Below, one piece after another: positions 43,027 to 53,230 of a stretch of DNA of 64,000 bases. Position 1 is the first letter of the stretch; every line of letters begins with the position of its first letter. This DNA is from Mycolicibacterium aurum (GTDB lineage Bacteria; Actinomycetota; Actinomycetes; Mycobacteriales; Mycobacteriaceae): the NCBI RefSeq assembly GCF_900637195.1, contig NZ_LR134356.1, positions 3,844,001-3,908,000 on the forward strand, read 5' to 3'. Below the pieces are notes generated by a model. The model made no database searches and was not told the DNA's origin. It worked only from the letters and a program-made list of their open reading frames with translations. The position numbers and the translations under genes were made by a program.

Positions 43027-46000
43027 CCCCGGGTGCTCCACGACTCCGTCAGTGCCGCCAGTTCGTCCTCGGACAGCCCCGACGCCGACATCGGCGCGTG
43101 ATGGGTGTCCGCCTGCCCGCCCGTCGCCGCGCCACCGTCCTCCAGCGCACGCGCGAGTGCCGCGACCTCGGGATGTTCGAAGACCAGACGGGGGGTGAGA
43201 TCCAGGCCGGCGTCACGGGCCCGAGCCGCGAGCTGGACCGCCAGTACGCTGTCGCCTCCGAGCGCGAAGAAGTCGTCGTGCCGCCCGACGTCCTCGGCCT
43301 GGAGCAGGTCCGCCAGCAGAGCGGCCAGCGCGTGCTCGGTATCGGTGTGCGGCGCTTCCCATTTCACCGCGGGGCCGGCCGGCGGCGTGGCGATCACCGG
43401 TTCACCCGCGACGATCTGAAGCCGACCGTCGTCGTCCCACCTGGCCCGGTCACCCGTGCGGTAGAACTCCGCGCCGGGGAACGGGCCCCCGCTGAGGTAG
43501 AGATCGCCGAAGACGCCGACGGCGACCGGCGCAAGCTCGCTGTCGAGCACGTGCACCTGGGCGCCACGGCTCCACTCCCCCACAACCCGGCGCCTCTGGT
43601 CGGGTTCGGTGATCTCGACGTCGCGCAGCGGGCGGTCGGGAGTGTCGGCGAAGGCCGCCACCACCCGGTGCAGCCAGCCGGCGAGGCGCTCGATGGTGCG
43701 GCGGTCGTAGAGCTCGGGCCGATAGATCAGGAAGCCGGTGTAGCCGGCCTCATCCTCGTCGGTGCCGTCGCTGGCCAGGAAGTTCAGCGACAGGTCGGCC
43801 TGCGCGATGTCGAACGTCGGTTCCAGGGCTGTGAACTCGGTGTCGGCGTCGATCATCTGTCGCTGCGGCAGCTGTTCCCGGACATGGACGACCACCTGGA
43901 ACAGCGGATTTCGGGCCAGGGTGCGGGTCGGGTTGACCGCGTCGACGACCTGCTCGAACGGAATCTCGGAGTTCGAGTACGCCTCCAGGGCCATTTCGCG
44001 TGTGCGGGCCAGGATCTCGCGCAGCGTGGGATTGCCGCTCAGGTCGTTGCGCAGCACCACGAAGTTGACGAAGAAGCCCACCAGCTGTTCGAGTTCCGCC
44101 TCGCTGCGCCCGGCCACCGGCGTGCCCAGGGGTATGTCGGTGCCGCCGCCCGCCTTGTTCAGCACCACCGCCACCGCCGCCTGCAGCAGCATGAACTCGG
44201 TGATACCGAGCTCGCGGCACAGGACCGCGAGCCTGGCTCGGGTCGGGCCCGCGATGCTGAACTCGACGGCGTCACCGCGCCCGCTCGGCAGCCGGGGACG
44301 TGCGAAATCCAGGGGCAGCCCCGCTTCGTCGGGCAGGTCCTGCAGCTGACGGGTCCAGTAGTCCCGCTGGGGTCCCGCGATTCCGGCGTCGTCGCTGAGC
44401 AACTGCGACTGCCAGGCGCCGAAGTCGGTGTACTGCAGCGGAAGCGGTGCCCACCCCGGGCGCTGCCCGTCGCGCCTGGCGCGGTAGGCCGTCATCAGGT
44501 CACTGAACAGCACTGCGCCCGACCAGTGGTCGCCGGCGATGTGGTGGATCACCACCGAGAGCACATGCTCGGTGCCGATGCTCAGGACCGCCGCGCGGAT
44601 CGGCCACTCCTCTTCGAGGTCGAAGGCGTGCTTGCGTTCGCGGTCCAGCTCGTCCTGCAGCCAGGCCTCGCCGTCACCGCGTGCGCGGCGTACCGCGACA
44701 TCGGCGGGCGGCTGGACGATCTGGTACGGCGTGCCGTCGATCTCCCGGTAGGTGGTACGTAGGACGGCGTGCCGCTCGACGACGTCGCGGACGGCGACGA
44801 CGAAGGCGTCGACGTCGCACGGGCCCGACAGGCGCGCGGCGAACGGGATGTTGTTGATCGGACTGCGACCTTCGACGCGGTACCCGAACCACGACCGCAG
44901 CTGCGATGACGACAGCGGGGCCGGGCCGTCGTGCGTGGTCGCGACCAGCCGTGGCCGCGAGGAGCCTCCACCGGCCGCGAGCGTGTCGATGTGCGCGGCC
45001 AGGCGGGCCACCGTGTCGTTCTCGAAGATGTCGCGCACCCCGATGTCGACGCCGAAGCGTGAGCGCAGTTCCGCGACCAGCTTGGTCGCCAGCAGTGAAT
45101 GGCCGCCGAGGTCGAAGAACGAATCGTCGGCGCCCACCTGCCGGTGGCCGAGGAGGTCGGTGAACAGCGCCGCCAGCCGCTGCTCGGTGTCGGTGCCGGG
45201 TTCGCGGAATTCGTTGGTGGCGAGGATCTCCGGCTCGGGCAGGGCTGCCCGGTCGATCTTGCCGTGCGCGGTGATCGGGATCTCCTCGACGACCACATAG
45301 GCCGCCGGTGTCATGTACTCGGGAAGAGCCGCCGCCACCCGGGACCGGATCCGCTCCACCTCCACCGTCGTGCCGTCGGCCGGGGTGAGATATCCGACGA
45401 GGCTCCTGCCGAGGTTGGGCAGATCGCTGACGACGACCACCGCCTGGCCGACGCTGGGGTCGACGGTGATGGCGGCGGCGACGTCGCCGAGCTCGATCCG
45501 GAAGCCGCGGATCTTGACCTGCTCGTCCGCGCGGCCGACGAACTCCACGTCGCCGTCGGCGTTGCGGCGCGCGAGGTCGCCGGAGCGGTACATCCGGGCA
45601 CCCGGGGTGAACGGGTCGGCGACGAACCGCTCTGCCGTCAGGCCGGGCCTGCGGTGGTATCCGTAGGCGACATGTGTTCCGCCGATGTAGATCTCGCCGA
45701 TGGAGCCGACCGGGACAGGCTGCAGCGCATCGTCGAGGATGTGGATCTGGGTGTTGATCTTGGGCTTGCCGATGGGCACGATCCGGGTGCCCTGCCTGCC
45801 CTCCACTTTGAACCGGGTCGCGTTGATGACCGTCTCGGTGGGGCCGTAGAAATTGTGCAGTAGGGCGTCGAAGGTGGCATGGAACTTGTCGGCCACCTCG
45901 CCGGGCAATGCTTCCCCGCCGATGGGTACGCGTTGCAGTGTCCGCCACTGGTTGACGCCGGGCAGTGAGAGGAACAACCCGAGCAGCGACGGTACGAAGT

Positions 46001-48125
46001 GCATCGCCGTGATGCCCTCGTCGCGCAGCAGATCGGTCAGATATCCGATGTCGCGCAGGCCGTCCGGGCGGTGGATCACCAACCGGGCGCCACAGGCGAG
46101 GGTGCCGAACACCTCGGCGATAGACACGTCGAAGCTGGGCGAGGCGACCTGGAGCAGCCGGTCGTCCGCCTCGACCCGGTACTCGCCCTTGAACCACACG
46201 AAGTATTCCGCGACAGGCCGGTGCGGCACCGGCACTCCCTTGGGCTGCCCGGTGGACCCGGACGTGTAGATCAGGTAGGCGGTGTTGTCCGGCCGGACCG
46301 GCCGGACCCGGTCCGCGTCGGTGGGGTTGTCCGATCGGTAGTCGTCGATTGCTGTGACAGGCTCTTGCACAATCAGTTTCGCGTCGCAGTCGCCGAGGAT
46401 GAAGTCGAGGCGGTCCTGCGGATACGTCGGGTCGACGGGCACATACACCGCGCCCGCCTTGAGGACACCCAGCGCGATGACGACCAGCTCGGGTGACTTG
46501 TCGAGCAGCACGGCCACCCGGTCCTCGGCGCCGATCCCCTGCCCGATCAACCAGTGCGCCACCCGGTTGGCGGATTCGTTGATCTCGCGGTAACTGAAGT
46601 GACGGCCCTCGTAAACCACCGCGGTGCCGGCGGGCGTGCGGTCGACCTGTGCCTCGACGAGGTCGGTGATGGTGGCGGGCGGAGTGTCGAAGTCCAGACC
46701 GGAGGAGACCTCACGCAACCAGGCCGTGTCTTCGGCGCTCATCAGGTCAAGCCCGCTCAGCGCGGTGTCGGGGTGGTTCAGCGCGCTGTCGAGCAGGACG
46801 GCGTAGTGCTCGACGAGCTGCCGGGCCAGCCCGGGTTCGAGGATCTCGACCAGGTATTCGAGTTCGACCACGATCTCGTCTGCATCGAACTCGATCATGA
46901 CGCCCAGCGGCAGATGCGTCTGGTGTGACCGCAGCTCGGCCCGCTCACAGGTGATGCCGGGCGGGGTGAAGCCGAAGCGGTCGGGTCCACGGAAACCGAA
47001 GCTGACCCTGGTCATCCGTTCCGCGCCGTGGCGGCGGTCCGGGTTGAGCTCCCTGACCATCCGATCCAGGCCCACCCGCTGGTGGGCGAATGCACCCATC
47101 GCGGTGTCGCGCGTCTGGATCACGAAGTCGCGGAACGACGTTCCGGGCCGCGGCCGCAGGCGCATGGCAACGGTGTTGCCGAAGTAGCCGATGGCGTCTT
47201 CGGTACCGCCGATGCGATTGAGCACCGGAGTGGCCACCAGGAAGTCGTCGGCATGGCTGTAGCGGTGCACCAGCACCCCGAAGACGGCCAGCAGCACCGC
47301 ATACGGCGTCGAACCCGAGTCATCGGCCATCGCCGTGACACGGCGGGCCACCTCGGCATCGAGCCGGAGCGTGGTGCGCTGCGAGCGCCAGCTGGTCGGG
47401 ACGGCTGAGCCCGATGGGCCCGGCAGCTCCAGCGGTTCCGGCGGATTCGCCATCACAGCTCGCCAGTACGCCACGTCGTCGTCATCGGTGTTGGTCGGGG
47501 CGGCAGGCACCCGCGGCGGTGGCATCAGCGGTTGCCCGGCGTAGGCGGTGGTGAGGTCGCTGAAGAAGACCTGCCATGAGCCGTCGTCCCATGCAATGTG
47601 GTGCGCCACCAGCAGCATGACGAACTCGGTTGCGGCTGTGCGAATCACGGTGATCCGCAGGGGTGACTCGGCAGTCAGGTCGAACGGCTTGTCGAACTCC
47701 CGCTGGGCAATCACCTGGAGCCGGAGATCGCGGGCACGCGCGGAGAGCCCGGACAGGTCGTGCTCGGCCCAGCCCGGCGTCAGCGCGGTGTGCACCGTGG
47801 GCACGGGAAGCCCGAGCTCGCCGCTGGTGTCGGCGCGGTAGGTGGTGCGGAGCACGCGGTGGCGTGCAGCCACCGCGTCGACGGCCGTGCGCAACCGGGC
47901 GACGTCGACGTCTCCGGTGATGCGGTAGGACAGACACACGTTGAGCAGGGCGCCGCTCGGATCCGCTGCGTGCACGAACCACATCCGCAGCTGACCCTCG
48001 GTGAGCGCGTCGGTACCGGTCGCGAGTTCCCCGGCGCCGGCGGCCAGCCCGCGCTCGTGCAGCCGGCGGCGCAGAAGTTCCAGCCGCCGCTCGTCGAGCT
48101 GAGCCCCGGTATCGATGTCAGTCAC
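43023..48125 (-). CDS. mbtE: Mycobactin NRPS MbtE with a degenerate second module
   Basis: A 1700-residue NRPS incorporating the acylated hydroxylysine of mycobactin. Domain order: condensation (about 40-470, LVAHHIAWDDGSW near 178), adenylation (about 490-985, YLIYTSGSTGQPKG near 620), carrier protein (FDLGGHSLLATKL near 1005), second condensation (about 1070-1490, IHHIAGDHWSG near 1195), a relic of an adenylation domain (about 1512-1565), and a second carrier protein (FFALGGDSVLAVQLA near 1617). The relic keeps the ELAPVAVGVFGDLYLSGG strand and the FYRTGDRARW core motif but lacks the rest. GTG 48125 overlaps the mbtD stop by 8 bases. Confidence 0.95.
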   Translation of the reverse strand: MTDIDTGAQLDERRLELLRRRLHERGLAAGAGELATGTDALTEGQLRMWFVHAADPSGALLNVCLSYRITGDVDVARLRTAVDAVAARHRVLRTTYRADTSGELGLPVPTVHTALTPGWAEHDLSGLSARARDLRLQVIAQREFDKPFDLTAESPLRITVIRTAATEFVMLLVAHHIAWDDGSWQVFFSDLTTAYAGQPLMPPPRVPAAPTNTDDDDVAYWRAVMANPPEPLELPGPSGSAVPTSWRSQRTTLRLDAEVARRVTAMADDSGSTPYAVLLAVFGVLVHRYSHADDFLVATPVLNRIGGTEDAIGYFGNTVAMRLRPRPGTSFRDFVIQTRDTAMGAFAHQRVGLDRMVRELNPDRRHGAERMTRVSFGFRGPDRFGFTPPGITCERAELRSHQTHLPLGVMIEFDADEIVVELEYLVEILEPGLARQLVEHYAVLLDSALNHPDTALSGLDLMSAEDTAWLREVSSGLDFDTPPATITDLVEAQVDRTPAGTAVVYEGRHFSYREINESANRVAHWLIGQGIGAEDRVAVLLDKSPELVVIALGVLKAGAVYVPVDPTYPQDRLDFILGDCDAKLIVQEPVTAIDDYRSDNPTDADRVRPVRPDNTAYLIYTSGSTGQPKGVPVPHRPVAEYFVWFKGEYRVEADDRLLQVASPSFDVSIAEVFGTLACGARLVIHRPDGLRDIGYLTDLLRDEGITAMHFVPSLLGLFLSLPGVNQWRTLQRVPIGGEALPGEVADKFHATFDALLHNFYGPTETVINATRFKVEGRQGTRIVPIGKPKINTQIHILDDALQPVPVGSIGEIYIGGTHVAYGYHRRPGLTAERFVADPFTPGARMYRSGDLARRNADGDVEFVGRADEQVKIRGFRIELGDVAAAITVDPSVGQAVVVVSDLPNLGRSLVGYLTPADGTTVEVERIRSRVAAALPEYMTPAAYVVVEEIPITAHGKIDRAALPEPEILATNEFREPGTDTEQRLAALFTDLLGHRQVGADDSFFDLGGHSLLATKLVAELRSRFGVDIGVRDIFENDTVARLAAHIDTLAAGGGSSRPRLVATTHDGPAPLSSSQLRSWFGYRVEGRSPINNIPFAARLSGPCDVDAFVVAVRDVVERHAVLRTTYREIDGTPYQIVQPPADVAVRRARGDGEAWLQDELDRERKHAFDLEEEWPIRAAVLSIGTEHVLSVVIHHIAGDHWSGAVLFSDLMTAYRARRDGQRPGWAPLPLQYTDFGAWQSQLLSDDAGIAGPQRDYWTRQLQDLPDEAGLPLDFARPRLPSGRGDAVEFSIAGPTRARLAVLCRELGITEFMLLQAAVAVVLNKAGGGTDIPLGTPVAGRSEAELEQLVGFFVNFVVLRNDLSGNPTLREILARTREMALEAYSNSEIPFEQVVDAVNPTRTLARNPLFQVVVHVREQLPQRQMIDADTEFTALEPTFDIAQADLSLNFLASDGTDEDEAGYTGFLIYRPELYDRRTIERLAGWLHRVVAAFADTPDRPLRDVEITEPDQRRRVVGEWSRGAQVHVLDSELAPVAVGVFGDLYLSGGPFPGAEFYRTGDRARWDDDGRLQIVAGEPVIATPPAGPAVKWEAPHTDTEHALAALLADLLQAEDVGRHDDFFALGGDSVLAVQLAARARDAGLDLTPRLVFEHPEVAALARALEDGGAATGGQADTHHAPMSASGLSEDELAALTESWSTRG

Positions 48126-51063
48126 GCGAAGAGTCCACTTTCTCTGGTACGTGCGGGGTGTCGAGTTCGGTGATCAGATCTGCTGCGGTGATCCCGCCGA
48201 GCAGGGCGGCCAGCGCCACCGTCCGCCCGGTGAGGCGTGTGAGCCGGTTCCTCAAGTCGAGTGCGAGCAGGGAGTCGACGCCGAGGTCGAACAGCGACGA
48301 GTCCAGGTCCAGCGTCGCCGCATCGACGTCGAGCACGACGGCCAGTTGGCTGCGCACCGCGTCGGCGGCACCCGCAGTGACCGGCGCCGCGGTCTGCGCC
48401 TCGGGCTGCGCGCTCTGCGCGGCGTCGAAGAACGCGCGCAGCCGCCCGGGGTCGGCGGCGAGCACCACGGGGTCATGGCCGTGGTCGTGCATGCCGGCTT
48501 CGACCGCCTGCTCGGGTTTCATCTGCCGCATTCCCATGCGCTCGGCGCGGCCGATCTCGGCGGCGTCGATGATGCGGCTACCTTCCCACAGGCCGAAGCG
48601 CACGGCGACGCAGCGCCGTCCGACGAAGCGCAGATGATCGGCCATCACGTCGAGCATCCGGTTGGCCGCCGCGTAGGCGGCCACCTCCTTACCGCCCCAG
48701 ACCCCGGTCACCGAGGAGCACAACAGTATTCGCGCCTCGACACGGATCGGCCAGACGTGCACGAGATGCTCGAGCCCGGCGATCTTGGCGGTGGCATTGT
48801 CGAGCAGCGTGGACCCACGGGTGCCCGAGCGGTCGACCAGCGCGGCGGACCCGGCGGCGTGGATGATCAGGGTCGCGCCCCCGGCGGACAGCTCCGCCGC
48901 GACCGCCGACAGTTGGCTCCGATCGGTGATGTCGCACCGCGGTGCGGTGATCTCCGCCGTGCCGACGGCTCGGAGCTCCTCGAGCACCGAGGGTTCCAGC
49001 CCGCGCCTGCTGAGCAGGACGATGCGCTTGGCACCCCGGACCGTCAGCTGCCGGGCGAACGCCACCCCCACAGCGCCTGATCCGCCGGTGATCACCACGT
49101 TGTCCAGCAGGCCGGCGTCCAACGGCCACGCCGCAACCGAGGAGGTGTCATCCGTCAGCGCGCGTCGGTACATCGCGGCGCCGCCGTCGCGCAGCGCGAT
49201 CTCTCCCGCCTCGCCCAGGATCGCGGTCACGATCGCCGGCGCGAGCCCGGCATCCGCCGGTGACGTCGGCGGCAGATCCAGATGGTGGAAACGCTGGTCG
49301 GGGTGCTCGAAGGCGATGCAGCGGTGCATCGCCGCCAGGCCCGCCTGCCCGGGGTCAGCCGGAGCCTCGCCGGACCGGACGCGCTCGGCACCGGATGTGA
49401 CGAGCCAGACGTCTCGGCATCGAGGTCCGATCGCGTCGACGTAGTTCAGGAGCCCGGTATCGATTCGGTGCGCCAGGTCGGCGACCGCCGCCGCGCCCCC
49501 GATCGGGAACGACGGTGCGACGACGACGAGGGTCTCGGCGTCCGCGGGCTCGCCGATCAGGACGTCGTCGCGTGATGCGATGGCGCCGCGCACAGCCTCG
49601 GCCGCCACACCGAGCACGGCGACGGAGCGCCGCGCACCGCTGCCGTGGTCCTGGGGCGTCACGCGCTGCCACGTCTCGGCGGCCACCGTGAGGCCGCCTA
49701 CGGGCGGCAGTGGTTCGGCGGTTGCCCACAGGTGCGTGGAACGCATCGGCGTGCTGGGGAATCCACGCAGCGCTCGCGTCCGGGGAGCCGCCAGGTCAGC
49801 CCACCGATAACCGGGATCGGCGACGGCGGCCGCGACGATGTTGGCGGACAGGCAGTCGGTCAGAGGCAGGTCGCGGCGTCCCGAGCCGACAATGACGGCC
49901 GGATCCCGGCCGTCCCGCGCTGCCTCGTCGGCGCCGTCGGTGACGGCGAAGAGCAACGCGGGGTGGGCAGACATCTCGATAAACGTCTCGGCGCCGCCCG
50001 CGAGGGCACTGCGCACCGCCTGGTCGAACCGGATGGTGTTGCGCAGGTTGGCATACCAGTACCGGCCGAAGTCGGTGCCGACCGGAACCACGCCTCCGGT
50101 GGCGGAACCGAAGAACTGCACCGCGGAGTCGACGAACGCCGACCGCGGCAGCCGGTGGAGCATGTCGTCGCGCAGCGGTTCCAGCGCGCTGGTGTGGGCC
50201 GGGAAATTCACTGCCAGCTCGCGGACGAACTGCCCGCGCTGTTCGACGGCAGCGACGAGCGCCGTGATCGCCGCCGTGTCTCCCGCGACCACGACCGACG
50301 ACGACGCGTTGATCGCGGAGAGCTCCAGCCAGCCGGGTGTGGCGGCGATCAAGTCGGCGGCGCTGTCGGCATCGAGGCCCAGCACCGCAAGGCGGTAGCC
50401 ACCCGCGATGGTGTCGACGGCGTAGGCGCGGGCCGCGAGCACGGCCACCGCATCGCCGACGCCGATGGTGCCCGCCACGTAGGCGGCGGCGATCTCACCG
50501 AGGCTGTGCCCGATCGTCAGGTCCGGCAGCACACCGCACGAACGCCACACCGCCGCGAGGGCGACCGCGTGGATGAACTGCGCGCCCTGCAGCTCGAGCT
50601 GGGACGCGGCGTGCGCATCGCCCCCGGCGGTCAGGAACGGCAACCCCGACGGCAGCCCCGCCGCCTGCACCGCGGCGTCGAGCCGGTCGGCTTCGGCCCG
50701 GTAGACGGGAAGTAGCCGGTAGGCCTCGGCGCCCATGGACGGCCATTGCCCGCCCTGGCCGGGGAACACGAATGCCGTGCGCGTCCCCGCGCGGCGCGCC
50801 GACGCGGCGATCAGCGGGTGCTCCGTGCCGTCGATCACGGCCCGCAGACCCGCGGCGAGTTCATCCCGGTCGGCGGCCCTGACGGCCACGCGGTGACGGC
50901 GCACCCGCCGCGTCGCCGCCACGTGTGCGCCGACGTGCGTGACGTCGCACTGCTCGCGCTCCACGTAGGACAGCACCGCCCGCGCGTCGGCCGCGATCAG
51001 GCCCTCGTCGTGACTGCTCAACATCACCGCGGCGCGACCGTCGGGAAGCGTGACGGGCGTCAT
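48118..51063 (-). CDS. mbtD: Mycobactin polyketide synthase MbtD (AT-KR-ACP)
   Basis: A 981-residue modular PKS component that with MbtC adds and reduces the ketide unit of mycobactin. The acyltransferase has GHSLGEIAAAYVAG (Ser near residue 186), the ketoreductase has VVITGGSGAVGVAFARQL near 660 with a YAAANRMLD active-site region near 805, and the C-terminal carrier protein has DLGVDSLLALDL near 930. The start ATG 51063 overlaps the mbtC stop (ATGA). The length is close to Mtb MbtD (1004). Acyl specificity is not obvious. Confidence 0.93.
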   Translation of the reverse strand: MTPVTLPDGRAAVMLSSHDEGLIAADARAVLSYVEREQCDVTHVGAHVAATRRVRRHRVAVRAADRDELAAGLRAVIDGTEHPLIAASARRAGTRTAFVFPGQGGQWPSMGAEAYRLLPVYRAEADRLDAAVQAAGLPSGLPFLTAGGDAHAASQLELQGAQFIHAVALAAVWRSCGVLPDLTIGHSLGEIAAAYVAGTIGVGDAVAVLAARAYAVDTIAGGYRLAVLGLDADSAADLIAATPGWLELSAINASSSVVVAGDTAAITALVAAVEQRGQFVRELAVNFPAHTSALEPLRDDMLHRLPRSAFVDSAVQFFGSATGGVVPVGTDFGRYWYANLRNTIRFDQAVRSALAGGAETFIEMSAHPALLFAVTDGADEAARDGRDPAVIVGSGRRDLPLTDCLSANIVAAAVADPGYRWADLAAPRTRALRGFPSTPMRSTHLWATAEPLPPVGGLTVAAETWQRVTPQDHGSGARRSVAVLGVAAEAVRGAIASRDDVLIGEPADAETLVVVAPSFPIGGAAAVADLAHRIDTGLLNYVDAIGPRCRDVWLVTSGAERVRSGEAPADPGQAGLAAMHRCIAFEHPDQRFHHLDLPPTSPADAGLAPAIVTAILGEAGEIALRDGGAAMYRRALTDDTSSVAAWPLDAGLLDNVVITGGSGAVGVAFARQLTVRGAKRIVLLSRRGLEPSVLEELRAVGTAEITAPRCDITDRSQLSAVAAELSAGGATLIIHAAGSAALVDRSGTRGSTLLDNATAKIAGLEHLVHVWPIRVEARILLCSSVTGVWGGKEVAAYAAANRMLDVMADHLRFVGRRCVAVRFGLWEGSRIIDAAEIGRAERMGMRQMKPEQAVEAGMHDHGHDPVVLAADPGRLRAFFDAAQSAQPEAQTAAPVTAGAADAVRSQLAVVLDVDAATLDLDSSLFDLGVDSLLALDLRNRLTRLTGRTVALAALLGGITAADLITELDTPHVPEKVDSSRD

Positions 51064-52460
51064 CGGTCCATCTCGCCGGGGCCGCCCCGTGGTTGCGCGT
51101 CGGGCACCGCGACGACGACATGGGTGTTCGTGCCGCTCATCCCGAATGCGGAGACCGCCCCCAAACGCATGCCGTCCACGGCGGGAAACGGCGTCGCCTT
51201 GGTGGCCAACCTCAACCCGGTTTTCTCCCAATCGATTTCGTTGCTCGGCTCGTCGACGTGCAATGTCGCGGGGACGGTGGCGTGCTCGGCGGCCAGCAGC
51301 AGCTTGACCAGACCCAATGCGCCAGCGGCCGCGGCCGCGTGGCCGACGTTGGACTTCACCGAACCGAGGACCGGGCCCCGCTTGGGCGTGCCGCTGCCGT
51401 AGGTGGCGGCCAGGGATGTGAGCTCCGTGCGATCGCCGAGTCGGGTCCCGGTGCCGTGGCCCTCCACCATGCCGACGGTGTCGACGTCGACCCGGGCTTC
51501 GGCGATCGCCCGACGGAACAGCCGAATCTGGGCCTCGCGACTGGGCGCGGTCAGCCCGACCGAGCGTCCATCGGAGTTGACACAGCTCGCGAGCACCTCG
51601 GCGATGATGCGGCGCCGGTCCCGCTGGGCCGCGGACTTGCGTTGCAGCACGAACATACCTGCGCCCTCGGCCCATACGGTGCCGCTGGCATGGGCACCGT
51701 AGGCACGGCAGTGGCCGTCGTCGGACAGCGCGTGCTGCTTGGAGAACTCCACGAAGTATCCCGGCGAGCCCAGAACGCAGACTCCGCCCGCCAGGGCCAG
51801 GTCGCAGTCCCCGGACCGCAGTGCCGCGACGGCCAGGTGGAATGCCGACAGTGCCGACGAACAGGACGTGTCGACGGTCATTGCCGGACCGGTCAGCCCC
51901 AGCAGATAGGCGATGCGGCCGGAGATCACCCCGATGGAGGAGCCGGTGATGAGATGGCCGCTGTGGTGCGAGAATTCAGACATCTCAGGCCCATAGCCCA
52001 TGTCCGCGGCACCGACGTAGACGCCGACATCGTGTCCTGCCAGCTCATCGGGATTGATGACGGCGTCCTCCAGCGCGCGCCAGGCGACCCGAAGGGCGAC
52101 GCGCTGCTGAGGGTCCATGGCGGTCGCCTCCCGCGGCGAGACTCCGAAGAACTCCGGATCGAATTCACCTGCGCTGGAGAGGAATCCACCCAGGTTGTGG
52201 ATCTGCTTGAAGCCGTCGCGCCGAGAACCCTCGAAGAGGGCACGCAGTGACCACCCCCGGTCCTCCGGGAACGGGGCAAGCGCTTCCCGTTCCTCGGACA
52301 GCAGGGTCCAGTAGTCGTCGGGGCTTGCGACGCCGCCCGGTGCCTCGACCGCCATACCGACGATGACGATCGGATCCTCGGAGCGAGTCGGAGCGACGGG
52401 GCGTTCTGTGCCGGGGCGAGCGGAGCGCAGCGGAGCGACGGGGCGTTCTGTGTCGGTCAT
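51060..52460 (-). CDS. mbtC: Mycobactin ketosynthase MbtC
   Basis: A 466-residue stand-alone ketosynthase that condenses the ketide in mycobactin with MbtD. The active-site triad is visible: Cys in VDTSCSSALSAFHLA (near residue 198), His in VEGHGTGT and His in SVKSNVGHAAAAAG. The first 30 residues contain a repeated ERPVAP motif encoded by two 22-base repeats and precede the conserved PIVIVGMAVEAPGG, so this N-terminal extension is not part of the catalytic fold. ATG 52460 overlaps the mbtT stop (ATGA). Mtb MbtC is about 444 residues. Confidence 0.94.
   Translation of the reverse strand: MTDTERPVAPLRSARPGTERPVAPTRSEDPIVIVGMAVEAPGGVASPDDYWTLLSEEREALAPFPEDRGWSLRALFEGSRRDGFKQIHNLGGFLSSAGEFDPEFFGVSPREATAMDPQQRVALRVAWRALEDAVINPDELAGHDVGVYVGAADMGYGPEMSEFSHHSGHLITGSSIGVISGRIAYLLGLTGPAMTVDTSCSSALSAFHLAVAALRSGDCDLALAGGVCVLGSPGYFVEFSKQHALSDDGHCRAYGAHASGTVWAEGAGMFVLQRKSAAQRDRRRIIAEVLASCVNSDGRSVGLTAPSREAQIRLFRRAIAEARVDVDTVGMVEGHGTGTRLGDRTELTSLAATYGSGTPKRGPVLGSVKSNVGHAAAAAGALGLVKLLLAAEHATVPATLHVDEPSNEIDWEKTGLRLATKATPFPAVDGMRLGAVSAFGMSGTNTHVVVAVPDAQPRGGPGEMDR
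52389..52452. repeat. Pair of 22-bp direct repeats at the 5' end of mbtC
   Basis: Two identical 22-base copies (52389-52410 and 52431-52452), each containing GGAGCGACGGGGCGTTCTG, lie 42 bases apart. Between them runs the purine-rich GCGAGCGGAGCGCAGCGGAG, a short repetitive type common in actinobacterial spacers. They encode the repeated ERPVAP segment of MbtC. Confidence 0.85.
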
Positions 52461-53230
52461 GTGCAGCTCACCAGCCCGGCGACATCGGCGAGCTGCTGAT
52501 CGACATAGAAATGGCCGCCGTCGAACAGCGTGAAGGTGAACGCGGATTCGGTGTGTAACTCCCACTGCCGCAACGAGTCCACCGATACCCGGTGGTCGCT
52601 GCGGCCACCGACGGCGTGGATCTCGGCGCCGATCCGGACGTTGCGGTCGCATGTGTAGCGGTTGAACGCCAGATAGTCGGCACGGACCGCGGGGAGCAAC
52701 AGCTCGAGGAAGTCGTCGTCGTCGAGAAGGCGTGTGTCGGTACCACCGAGATCGACGATGTCGGCGATCAGTTCCGCGTCGGTCGTGGGTGCCGGTCGCG
52801 ATCCCGCCACCGTCGAGGGCGCCTGGCTCGCCGAGGCCCACAGTTCCCCGACCTCCACACCGCGGTCCGCGGCCAGCCGGGCGAACTCGAAGCCCACGAG
52901 CGCGCCCATGCAGTGACCGAACAGCCGCACCGGTCCGAGGCGGGACCAGTCGGCGGCATTTAGCATTTCGGCAGCCAGGTCGGCGAGGTTGTCGGGCGCC
53001 GGGTCAGCGAGCCGGTCGCCGCGGCGGGGATACTGCACGATGTAGGTGTCGACGCCGCAGGAGGAGAGCGCCATGGCGAACTTGCGATACGCCGCGGCGG
53101 CGCCCCCCGCGTGCGGGAAGAGGATGGTCGGAGTCCCCGGCTCGGGCGAGTGAAGCGACGGGGAAGGCGAGGCGCCCGGGAACCTCTTGATCCATGGTCT
53201 GTGGTGCGGTCGGCTCTGATCTTCGCTCAT
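52457..53230 (-). CDS. mbtT: Mycobactin thioesterase MbtT
   Basis: A 257-residue type II-like thioesterase of the alpha/beta hydrolase fold, expected to remove wrong or stalled acyl groups from the Mbt carrier proteins. The nucleophile elbow is GHCMGALVGFEF (near residue 102), with Cys where Ser is usual, and the His partner is in FDGGHFYVDQQL near residue 240. In Mtb the equivalent sequence is the C-terminal part of MbtB (1414 residues); here MbtB ends at 1160 and this gene follows by an ATGA overlap (ATG 53230). A separate mbtT is known in some mycobacteria. Editing function is inference. Confidence 0.88.
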   Translation of the reverse strand: MSEDQSRPHHRPWIKRFPGASPSPSLHSPEPGTPTILFPHAGGAAAAYRKFAMALSSCGVDTYIVQYPRRGDRLADPAPDNLADLAAEMLNAADWSRLGPVRLFGHCMGALVGFEFARLAADRGVEVGELWASASQAPSTVAGSRPAPTTDAELIADIVDLGGTDTRLLDDDDFLELLLPAVRADYLAFNRYTCDRNVRIGAEIHAVGGRSDHRVSVDSLRQWELHTESAFTFTLFDGGHFYVDQQLADVAGLVSCT

